From NCBI GenBank assembly GCA_002409405.1, contig DHNG01000048.1, positions 1,076-10,416 of the forward strand: a stretch of 9,341 nucleotides of DNA. The letters run 5' to 3'. Shown one piece after another: positions 1-6,010 of the stretch (position 1 is its first letter; each line of letters begins with the position of its first letter). The translations under genes and the position numbers were made by a program. Below the pieces are notes generated by a model, which saw nothing but the letters and a program-made list of their open reading frames with translations, searched no databases and was not told the DNA's origin. Source of the DNA: Flavobacteriales bacterium UBA5422 (GTDB taxonomy: Bacteria; Bacteroidota; Bacteroidia; Flavobacteriales_D; Crocinitomicaceae).

Positions 1-2
1 GT

Positions 3-1109
3 CAGGGAATTGAATTTGACTACAGTTGTGTACACGGCGTACTTGCCGCAAAAGAATGTGGTTACGAAACAATCATGATCAACTGCAACCCTGAAACGGT
101 TTCCACGGATTTTGATACAGCGGATAAACTCTACTTTGAGCCGGTTTTCTGGGAGCATATTTACGACATCATCCAACACGAAAAACCGGAAGGTGTAATC
201 GTGCAGTTGGGAGGTCAGACAGCATTGAAACTGGCAGAAAAACTGGAGCGTTACGGAATCAAAATCATTGGTACAAGCTTCAAAGCATTGGATCTGGCAG
301 AAGACAGAGGACGTTTTTCACAAGCGTTAAAGAAATTAAACATTCCGTTCCCTGAATACGGTGTTGTTGAAAGCGCTGAGCAAGCGTTGGAACTTTCCGA
401 CGAATTGGGATTCCCGTTGCTGGTACGTCCTTCATATGTGTTGGGTGGACAGAAGATGAAGATTGTCATCAACAAAGAGGAACTGGAAACACACGTAGTG
501 GATATCATCGGTGAAATGGGAAGTAACCAGATTTTACTGGATCACTTCCTGGGAGGTGCAATCGAAGCAGAAGCGGATGCTATCTGTGACGGAAAAGACG
601 TTTACATCATCGGAATCATGCAGCACATCGAGCCTGCGGGAATTCACTCGGGAGATTCATATGCGGTATTGCCCCCATATAACCTGGGAGATTTTGTAAT
701 GCAGCAGATTGAAGACATTACAAAGAAAATTGCGGTTGAGCTGGAAACGGTTGGGTTGATCAACATTCAGTTCGCAATTAAAGATGACCAGGTGTATGTA
801 ATTGAAGCGAATCCACGTGCATCCAGAACGGTACCTTTTATTGCCAAAGCATACGACGAACCGTATGTCAACTATGCAACGAAAGTAATGCTGGGAGAAA
901 AGAAAGTAAAAGATTTCAATTTCAATCCGAAAAAAGAAGGATATGCAATTAAAATACCGGTGTTCTCGTATGAGAAATTCCCGGAAGTGAAAAAAGAATT
1001 AGGTCCGGAGATGAAGTCGACAGGAGAAGCAATCCGATTCATCAAAAACCTGAAAGATCCTTACTTTACAAAAATCTACGCGGAGCGTAACATGCATTTG
1101 TCGAAGTAA
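3..1109 (+). CDS. carB: carbamoyl-phosphate synthase large subunit, C-terminal part (5' end outside the window)
   Basis: This is the second half of the large subunit of carbamoyl-phosphate synthase, which makes carbamoyl phosphate from bicarbonate, ATP and glutamine-derived ammonia for pyrimidine and arginine synthesis in the cytoplasm. The frame is open from base 3, giving 368 visible codons that start inside the protein at QGIEFDYSCVH; the ATG at 75 is internal. Recognisable in order are NCNPETVSTDFDTADKLYFE, IVQLGGQTALKLA, GTSFKALDLAEDRGRF, the ATP-grasp stretch LLVRPSYVLGGQ, LLDHFLGGAIEAEADAICDG, HIEPAGIHSGDS, and the metal-binding VYVIEANPRASRTVPF. These match the second (carbamate-phosphorylating) synthetase half. 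The protein ends about 25 residues after LGPEMKSTGEA, so the MGS-like allosteric domain of about 120-150 residues found in E. coli CarB is absent. Short CarB proteins are known in Bacteroidota, so this is not damage. A terminator follows the stop codon. Confidence 0.97.
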   Translation, partial: QGIEFDYSCVHGVLAAKECGYETIMINCNPETVSTDFDTADKLYFEPVFWEHIYDIIQHEKPEGVIVQLGGQTALKLAEKLERYGIKIIGTSFKALDLAEDRGRFSQALKKLNIPFPEYGVVESAEQALELSDELGFPLLVRPSYVLGGQKMKIVINKEELETHVVDIIGEMGSNQILLDHFLGGAIEAEADAICDGKDVYIIGIMQHIEPAGIHSGDSYAVLPPYNLGDFVMQQIEDITKKIAVELETVGLINIQFAIKDDQVYVIEANPRASRTVPFIAKAYDEPYVNYATKVMLGEKKVKDFNFNPKKEGYAIKIPVFSYEKFPEVKKELGPEMKSTGEAIRFIKNLKDPYFTKIYAERNMHLSK

Positions 1110-1128
1110 GACACGACATAATTGGAAG

Positions 1129-1158
1129 AACGCCTTTTCGAATGAGAAGGCGTTTTTT
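1129..1158 (+). terminator. rho-independent terminator after carB
   Basis: AACGCCTT (1129-1136) pairs with AAGGCGTT (1147-1154). The stem extends inward through a T-G wobble, a T-A and a C-G pair to a GAAT loop (1140-1143), giving 11 pairs, and is followed at once by a run of six T (1153-1158). It starts 19 bases after the carB stop and ends 24 bases before the next start codon. The next gene should therefore be transcribed mainly from its own promoter or by read-through. Confidence 0.88.
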
Positions 1159-1182
1159 GTTTGAATAAATAAATAGCTAGAA

Positions 1183-1686
1183 GTGAAAGAAATAAAGATC
1201 ATACTAACAACGTTGGCAATTTCCGTTTGTTATGGAATTATTCATGACCTAATCACCGCTCATTTGTGTATTGAGTATTTTACGATTGGACATCCTAAGG
1301 TTATTGAAAGTACATCTCCCATACTCATAGCGCTTGTTTGGGGATGTATAGCTACTTGGTGGTTTGGTCTGCTTATGGGAATTTTGGTGGCAGCATTTAA
1401 TTACATGGGATCCTATCCTTCACTAGAATATAAATTAATTATTCGCCTGATTTTAAGGCTTATCTGTTGGATGTTTGCTTTGGCTATTGTTGCGGGGTTG
1501 ATTGGTTATCTATTGGCAGAATTGGAGGTCATCTATTTGGTTCCAAGATTGGGAAATCAAATAGATGATGTTCGTCACAGTCGTTTTCTAGCGGTAGGTT
1601 GGATGCATGTAACCTCTTATTTAATAGCTCTAATTGGAACTTTTGTTATTTGTTTTATTATTTTCCGTAAACGTGGACAGCAATAG
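1183..1686 (+). CDS. four-helix integral membrane protein of a conserved uncharacterised family
   Basis: A 167-residue membrane protein with four predicted helices (about residues 5-24, 46-72, 86-112 and 138-161) and a short basic tail (RKRGQQ). The pattern HD-x-x-TAHLCIEYFTIGHP after helix 1, WW at 59-60, and RFLAVGW-MHVTSY entering helix 4 match what I remember of an uncharacterised family in Planctomycetes, Bacteroidota and others, often labelled only 'signal peptide-containing protein'. No function is known to me. H21, D22, C29, H37, H132 and H142 lie at or near membrane borders and could be functional. The start is GTG at 1183: an in-frame TAG lies at 1174-1176, and no ATG precedes helix 1. 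The gene stands alone, 24 bases beyond the carB terminator. I see no TAnnTTTG promoter box and no strong ribosome binding site. Its sequence looks more AT-rich than carB. Confidence 0.8.
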   Translation: MKEIKIILTTLAISVCYGIIHDLITAHLCIEYFTIGHPKVIESTSPILIALVWGCIATWWFGLLMGILVAAFNYMGSYPSLEYKLIIRLILRLICWMFALAIVAGLIGYLLAELEVIYLVPRLGNQIDDVRHSRFLAVGWMHVTSYLIALIGTFVICFIIFRKRGQQ

Positions 1687-1868
1687 AAAATATTTATATC
1701 AGGTACAAAATGTTATGTTCTAAAAGTTAGGTGATGAAATATAAAGTTCAACAAATTACAATTATTGAATGTTAATCCGAGAATCCGTGGTGGAAATATC
1801 AATCCAATTTTTAGAATAAAACCTTTTTTATTCGTTATTTCGTATTATTGAGTATTAGAATCTATCAA

Positions 1869-2555
1869 GTGAATACTAAAAAACTCGTAAAAACAACAGG
1901 AAAAGCAGCATTCGGAGTTGTCGAATTGTTGCTGCTATACGCCATTGCAGGGATATTTATGTCTTTTGTTCCGGTGAATAAGCATGCATCCCAAAAAGAA
2001 GATGTTTCCATTTATATTTTGTCCAACGGAGTCCATACAGATTTAGTGGTGCCAATCAAAAATGAGGAAATTGACTGGAATCAGTTTGTGAAATTTGAAC
2101 ATACAACAGGAAAGGATTCAATGGCTAATTTTGTTGCATTTGGCTGGGGAGATAAAGGATTTTACCTGGATACACCAACCTGGAGTGAATTGAAAGTGAG
2201 TACTGCATTCAAAGCTGCTTTTGCGTTGAGTGAGGCAGCTATTCATACGACCTTTTACCGGGAAATGGAGGAGGGTGAGAAATGTGTGAAAATCAATGTG
2301 AGCAAAGAGCAGTACAAATTATTGGTTCATTACATAACGGCTAGTTTCGATACAGATGATAACAATCAGTTCATTCATATTCCAACAACCGCAAACTATG
2401 GAGAACATGATACGTTCTACGAAGCAAAGGGAACGTACAATTTATTTTATACCTGTAACACATGGGCGAATAACGGGCTGAAAGCCTGTCATCAAAAAGC
2501 GAGCTTGTGGACTTTGTTGGATAGAGGGATTTTTTATCAATACGAAAAGATTTAA
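1869..2555 (+). CDS. DUF2459 / TIGR02117 family membrane-anchored protein
   Basis: A protein of 228 residues from the GTG at 1869, or 235 from the TTG at 1848 in the same frame; I prefer GTG because the result is a compact basic N-terminus (MNTKKLVKTTGK) before a single membrane helix at about 13-34. The rest should lie outside the cytoplasmic membrane. Family landmarks are visible: IYILSNGVHTDLVVP (His56), FGWGDKGFYLDTPTW (about 91-105), YGEHDTFYEAKG and LFYTCNTWANNGLKA (Cys196). These match DUF2459 (PF09601, TIGR02117 'urease region' proteins), whose function is unknown; no urease genes are seen here. The order of an early His on a strand and a late Cys at the start of a helix resembles permuted papain-like hydrolases, which is my inference only. 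There is no clear promoter in the 161 bases upstream, and the gene is followed by an inverted-repeat region. Confidence 0.85.
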   Translation: MNTKKLVKTTGKAAFGVVELLLLYAIAGIFMSFVPVNKHASQKEDVSIYILSNGVHTDLVVPIKNEEIDWNQFVKFEHTTGKDSMANFVAFGWGDKGFYLDTPTWSELKVSTAFKAAFALSEAAIHTTFYREMEEGEKCVKINVSKEQYKLLVHYITASFDTDDNNQFIHIPTTANYGEHDTFYEAKGTYNLFYTCNTWANNGLKACHQKASLWTLLDRGIFYQYEKI

Positions 2556-2580
2556 TAAAGGAATCTTTTTGAAATGGTTC

Positions 2581-2598
2581 TCCCCCTCCAAAGGGGGA
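2581..2598. repeat. short palindromic hairpin, left arm of a 13-bp inverted repeat pair
   Basis: TCCCCCT (2581-2587) and AGGGGGA (2592-2598) form a perfect 7-bp stem around the loop CCAA. The first 13 bases (2581-2593) recur as an exact reverse complement at 2688-2700. The hairpin begins 25 bases after the DUF2459 stop. It has no T-run on either strand, so it is not a standard rho-independent terminator. Confidence 0.7.
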
Positions 2599-2687
2599 AA
2601 GGTTCAAACAACCTATATGATTATCGTTTTCAATTATGATTTTACGTTCTTAACCTTATCGTTTTTTAGCGTGCATTGCGTTTCCAT

Positions 2688-2700
2688 CTTTGGAGGGGGA
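2688..2700. repeat. right arm of the 13-bp inverted repeat pair
   Basis: CTTTGGAGGGGGA is the exact reverse complement of bases 2581-2593, with 94 bases between the two arms. The whole unit spans 120 bases (2581-2700). The interior is AT-rich and carries a direct repeat of TTATCGTTTT (2621-2630 and 2656-2665). G/C-run palindromes of this kind recur between genes in some Bacteroidota genomes, but only one pair can be seen here. Confidence 0.65.
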
Positions 2701-2795
2701 TGAAGGGAGATGATGGACGTGATGATCAAAAAACATACATTCGGGTAAATGAAAAACAGGTGCTGTTACTTTTTCAGAATGCCGCTTTCTCTTAG
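2700..2795 (+). CDS. possible 31-residue small ORF (doubtful)
   Basis: An ATG at 2700 opens a 31-codon frame that begins MKGDDGRDDQKTYIRVNEKQ and ends at a TAG (2793-2795). The only argument for translation is the purine-rich GGAGGGGG directly before the ATG, but that run belongs to the inverted repeat and is too close to the start for normal Shine-Dalgarno spacing. The peptide has no signal sequence or membrane helix and resembles nothing I know. The stop lies inside the hairpin at 2779-2805. It is most likely a chance frame. Confidence 0.15.
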   Translation: MKGDDGRDDQKTYIRVNEKQVLLLFQNAAFS

Positions 2796-2805
2796 AAAGT
2801 GGTAT
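2779..2805 (+). promoter_or_regulatory. hairpin just upstream of the lipoprotein gene
   Basis: Bases 2779-2790 pair with 2794-2805 (core CCGCTTTCT / AGAAAGTGG) around a three-base CTT loop: 12 pairs including two G-T wobbles. The stem ends 19 bases before the ATG at 2825. No T-run follows, so it is not a terminator. It may be a leader structure affecting translation or mRNA stability, or an operator-like dyad. The role is inferred from position only. Confidence 0.4.
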
Positions 2806-2824
2806 CCATCAAAACTGTATGATT

Positions 2825-3928
2825 ATGAAAAAGAACATCCTCCTTCCGATCAGTATTTTATTTCTCGCTGGTTGCAGCAGTGAACCGACAACGCGACTTC
2901 CTGAAGAACCAATAGAAGATCAGCCGTTAGAACAGTTGGTTCATTCAACGCTTGTTGCCCATTCAGTACAGGCCGATACGGTAATGGTTAAAAAAAGTAC
3001 ACCGTGTAATCTATCCATCAATCAGCTTAAAAAACGATTCAAACCCGGGACACAAGTTTTTACATGGTCGGCGATGGTCGATACACTGATTAGATGTAAA
3101 AAAGGAACAGTAATGTACTTGCCTAAAGGGTGTTTGCAGTTGAACGGAAATTTATCTCCCGTCCAGGTAGAAATTCAGGAATATTATAATTTTTCCGATT
3201 TTATTTCGGAAGAACTATCAACAATTGCAGGGAATAAGTTGCTGGAGACAGGAGGGATGGTGTATGTCAGTATACAACAGAATGGGGTAGATGTTGAACT
3301 GAAAAAAGGAGGGCAGTATGCGTTGTATTTTCCGAAGCAAAAAGAAAATGTATCCGATTCTATGCAAACATTTTACGGCGCTCGAAACGAAGCGGGAATG
3401 GTTACCTGGCGATTGAAAACGAAAGCATGGGGAGCAAAAGAAGTCGGTGTTGCGGTTCAGGGAACATATACACAACAAAAAGGTGCGACGGTTGATTTTA
3501 ATCAAAACAAAATGGATGCAATGCGGATTGCTTTTAATGAAAAGGCAATGGACCAGATTGATGAAGCAGAGCTGAATTACTATGTGCTGAATGTCTCCGG
3601 ATTCGGATGGATTAACTGTGATCGATTCTGGGACGCGAAAGAACAACTGATTGATTATGTAGTGTCAGTAGACGGGAAATCAGATATGAATATTAATCTT
3701 ATTTTTAAAGATGTTCGTTCCATTCTGCCAGCGGTAAAAATAGACGGAAACTATGTGTTCAGAAATGTACCTGTCAACAGCAAAGTTAAGCTTGTGGGGA
3801 TTTCATACGACGGAAATCAACCTGCAATGTCGGTGGTTCACACGACAATATCACAACAAGGATATCAATTGAATGGTTTCAGGAGTTTTATATTGCCGGA
3901 ATTGAAAAAAGAGTTAAATTCACTCTGA
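2825..3928 (+). CDS. Bacteroidota-type lipoprotein of unknown function
   Basis: A 367-residue lipoprotein. The N-terminus MKKNILLPISILFLAGCSS is a signal peptide with an LAGC lipobox (Cys17). I chose the ATG at 2825 because it gives MKK-; an ATG two codons earlier (2819) would add only Met-Ile. After a Pro/Glu-rich linker, residues 94-168 (GTVMYLPKGCL, VEIQEYYNFSDFISEEL, LLETGGMVYV, VELKKGGQYALYFP) resemble a beta-rich module I recall from Bacteroidota surface lipoproteins (GTxxxIPxxAF...VxLxExY...GGM). A later YYVLNVSGFGWINCDRF (about 252-268) is also familiar from such proteins. The C-terminal 100 residues look like a beta-sandwich. No catalytic motif is visible. The stop is 2 bases before the start of the M28 peptidase gene, so the two are probably co-transcribed and may act together at the envelope. 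The function is unknown. Confidence 0.85.
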   Translation: MKKNILLPISILFLAGCSSEPTTRLPEEPIEDQPLEQLVHSTLVAHSVQADTVMVKKSTPCNLSINQLKKRFKPGTQVFTWSAMVDTLIRCKKGTVMYLPKGCLQLNGNLSPVQVEIQEYYNFSDFISEELSTIAGNKLLETGGMVYVSIQQNGVDVELKKGGQYALYFPKQKENVSDSMQTFYGARNEAGMVTWRLKTKAWGAKEVGVAVQGTYTQQKGATVDFNQNKMDAMRIAFNEKAMDQIDEAELNYYVLNVSGFGWINCDRFWDAKEQLIDYVVSVDGKSDMNINLIFKDVRSILPAVKIDGNYVFRNVPVNSKVKLVGISYDGNQPAMSVVHTTISQQGYQLNGFRSFILPELKKELNSL

Positions 3929-3930
3929 TT

Positions 3931-4851
3931 ATGAAATACCTCTTTTTTCTCATTTCTCTTTCCTTGTTGCAGCATAGCTGGACGCAACAATTATCCGATA
4001 CCTCACTGATCAGAAATCACCTGGTGCAATTGACGAAAAGTGATGCATTCCGCCACCACAAAAACCTGAAGCAATTGAACAAGACTGCAGGTTATATCCG
4101 GAATGAATTTTTGAAGTACGCGGACAGTGTTTCTTACCAGGAATACGAAGTGAAAGGAACGGTATACCGCAATGTCATTGCTTCTTTTGGAACGAATAAT
4201 CGACAACGCATTATTGTCGGAGCACATTACGATGTGTGTGGCGAACAGGAAGGGGCAGATGACAATGCCAGTGGAGTGGTAGGACTACTTGAACTGGCAA
4301 GATTACTGAACCAACAATCGTTGAATTACCGGATTGACCTTGTTGCATACACGTTGGAAGAACCTCCGTATTTCAGAACAGAATACATGGGGAGTTATAT
4401 TCATGCACAATCTTTACATGAAAATAAAGTAGATGTATATGGGATGGTGTGTCTGGAAATGATTGGTTATTTCAGCGATGAGAAAAAATCACAGGATTAT
4501 CCCCTGGGAATTTTGTCGCTTTTTTATGGGAATAAGGGAAATTACATCACGCTTGTTAAAAAAAGCAGCGCCGGAAAATTTGCGAAACAATTCAGCAAGG
4601 AATACAAAGCGACGAAGGCCATTAAAACAAAAAAGTTTACCGGGCCGGAAACACTATCCGGGATTGATTATTCTGACCATCTGAATTACTGGAAATTCGG
4701 CTACAGTGCGCTGATGGTAACGAACACGGCATTTTACCGCAACAAAAATTACCACCATCCGACCGACACAATGGAAACGCTGGATATTTACCGGATGAGT
4801 AAAGTAATCAATGGAGTGTATCAATCTCTGATCACATTGACCGGGAAATAG
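3931..4851 (+). CDS. secreted M28-family zinc metallopeptidase
   Basis: A 306-residue exported peptidase with a signal peptide (about residues 1-19, MKYLFFLISLSLLQHSWTQ) and an M28 domain over most of the rest. The di-zinc site can be traced: His99 and Asp101 (VGAHYDV), Asp111 (ADDNASG), Glu143 as general base with Glu144 as ligand (LEEPPYF), Glu176 (LEMIGYF, where many M28 enzymes have Asp) and His275 (YHHPTDT). EEPPYFRTEYMGS is typical of a bacterial M28 subfamily in place of the usual EExGLxGS. M28 enzymes mostly act as aminopeptidases or carboxypeptidases; the substrate here cannot be told. The enzyme should act in the periplasm or outside the cell. The gene begins 2 bases after the lipoprotein stop (ATTATG junction), which suggests an operon. 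It ends 4 bases from the stop of the convergent gene, leaving no room for an intergenic terminator. Confidence 0.94.
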   Translation: MKYLFFLISLSLLQHSWTQQLSDTSLIRNHLVQLTKSDAFRHHKNLKQLNKTAGYIRNEFLKYADSVSYQEYEVKGTVYRNVIASFGTNNRQRIIVGAHYDVCGEQEGADDNASGVVGLLELARLLNQQSLNYRIDLVAYTLEEPPYFRTEYMGSYIHAQSLHENKVDVYGMVCLEMIGYFSDEKKSQDYPLGILSLFYGNKGNYITLVKKSSAGKFAKQFSKEYKATKAIKTKKFTGPETLSGIDYSDHLNYWKFGYSALMVTNTAFYRNKNYHHPTDTMETLDIYRMSKVINGVYQSLITLTGK

Positions 4852-4855
4852 ATCG

Positions 4856-5932
4856 TTATTGTTTTACAATCTTATAAGTTGTTCCTTTCGTGTCGCGGAT
4901 AAAGTAGACTCCGGGCTGAAGGTGCTCGGTTGATAATTCATTTTTTCCTTCTGAAACAGTTATTCTTTCACATCTTCCCAGTACAGTTGTTAGTGTAATT
5001 TCTTCGTTATCTGTATGTTCAATTATCAGGTGGTCAGAAAATGGATTCGGGGTAATAATTAAACCAATATCATGACGTAATTTTTCAATAGAAAGTCCGG
5101 TACATCCTGCTTCAATTTCTGGTTGAGTATTACATCCGGTTGTGTTTCCACTGATTGTAATAACAGCATCCGCAGGTGGATTTCCGAGGTATTTACAGAT
5201 CGATGGTACCGAACACAAGGACAGATCACCGTTTAGTAATAAATCCAGGTTTCCTCCGATTTCTGTCTGCTCATTTCCCAATCCGGACAGAGAAGTTAAT
5301 AGGTCGTTTGCTTCTATAAAAACACCTCCTTCTTCTCCTCCGACAATGGTATCAACATTGCTTAACGCACTAATGTCCGTTAACGTTGCGTTTTCTACAA
5401 TTTCAAGCGTTTCTCCAATAAATTTCAGTGAATTGATTCCCGTAAGCGTTGTTAATATTGCGTTGTCCCGAATGATGACAGAACCATTGTTGCGAACCAA
5501 AGCTCCCAACCCGTTCAGATTTGTCAATTGATTGCACGTCCGGATTGTAAATTCTCCGGTGATTGAATCCAGATTGCTCAAAGCGGTTATATCAGTAAGT
5601 GAAGTCAATTCTCTCAAAATAAATCCATCCAACGGATCATTTCCGATGGCCGTAATGTTGTTTAGACCATTGAGATTCGTGAGGTTTGGACATTCGCGAA
5701 TTTCAAATGCACCAAGTACGGTTGTAATTTGTTGCAAAGGAGTCAGATCCACGATGTTATTTCCCATGATTTTGATGTCAATTCCATCGGGAATAATGAT
5801 GCAGCTGGGATAGTTGACCGGAAAGTTGTTGATTTCTGCCTGACTTCCAAGTGTGAGTGGAGCAGTAGGACATTGTGCCAGGGGCTTGCTGGTCAGGTAA
5901 AGAGTAAAAACAGTGAAAATAAGAAGTCGCAT
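4856..5932 (-). CDS. secreted receptor-L/LRR-like repeat protein with T9SS C-terminal sorting domain
   Basis: A 358-residue exported protein. The signal peptide (residues 1-19) probably cleaves at PLA|QC; Gln at -1 argues against a lipobox. Residues about 50-240 carry roughly six degenerate repeats of about 24 residues with the pattern LTxLxGLxxLxxIxGxLxI: CPNLTNLNGLNNI, LTSLTDITALSNLDSI, CNQLTNLNGL, ILTTLTGINSLKFIG, ATLTDISALSNVDTI, LLTSLSGLG. This is the spacing of receptor-L-domain/LRR solenoids. The last 75 residues (ITPNPFSDHLIIEH ... LQPGVYFIRDTKGTTYKIVKQ) form a type A T9SS sorting domain (TIGR04183-like), so the protein should cross the outer membrane by T9SS and be released or attached to the surface. 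The role is probably adhesion or ligand binding, which is inference. A promoter-like box lies at 5948-5955. Confidence 0.92.
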   Translation of the reverse strand: MRLLIFTVFTLYLTSKPLAQCPTAPLTLGSQAEINNFPVNYPSCIIIPDGIDIKIMGNNIVDLTPLQQITTVLGAFEIRECPNLTNLNGLNNITAIGNDPLDGFILRELTSLTDITALSNLDSITGEFTIRTCNQLTNLNGLGALVRNNGSVIIRDNAILTTLTGINSLKFIGETLEIVENATLTDISALSNVDTIVGGEEGGVFIEANDLLTSLSGLGNEQTEIGGNLDLLLNGDLSLCSVPSICKYLGNPPADAVITISGNTTGCNTQPEIEAGCTGLSIEKLRHDIGLIITPNPFSDHLIIEHTDNEEITLTTVLGRCERITVSEGKNELSTEHLQPGVYFIRDTKGTTYKIVKQ

Positions 5933-5947
5933 AGTTTAAATTTTGAA

Positions 5948-5955
5948 CAAATGTA
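5948..5955 (-). promoter_or_regulatory. Bacteroidota -7 promoter box (TACATTTG) for the T9SS LRR-like gene
   Basis: On the minus strand TACATTTG fits the TAnnTTTG consensus of the Bacteroidota housekeeping sigma factor exactly. It lies 15 bases upstream of the ATG at 5932, implying a leader of only about 10 bases. I find no good TTG/TTTG -33 element at the expected distance, so the call rests on the -7 box and its position. Confidence 0.45.
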
Positions 5956-6010
5956 GTTGAAAAAATAATTTGCTCATTTTCTGTTTGTTAAAATTTTATC
6001 GGTGAATGTG

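Noticed and set aside
1687..1847. Promoter or small gene between the four-helix protein and the DUF2459 gene
   Set aside because: I found no TAnnTTTG box, no strong hairpin with a T-run and no convincing ORF; the stretch is plain AT-rich sequence.
2581..2598. Terminator for the DUF2459 gene
   Set aside because: The stem is GC-rich and well placed, but no T-run follows on either strand, so it is listed as a repeat hairpin.
2371..2607. Minus-strand ORF of 78 codons beginning MNLSPFGGGE
   Set aside because: Its N-terminus is only the translated inverted-repeat arm, and the rest is antisense to the DUF2459 gene.
2747..2775. Promoter boxes for the lipoprotein operon, such as TACTTTTT near 2766
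   Set aside because: It is one base off TAnnTTTG with no -33 element, which is expected by chance in AT-rich DNA.
3218..3646. Minus-strand ORF of 142 codons inside the lipoprotein gene
   Set aside because: It lies fully antisense to a coherent lipoprotein gene in an operon, and its product shows no recognisable motif.
5142..5956. Run of plus-strand ORFs of 129, 93 and 75 codons opposite the T9SS LRR-like gene
   Set aside because: They are antisense shadows of a repeat-rich gene with a clear signal peptide and T9SS tail. Their translations show no domain or export signal.
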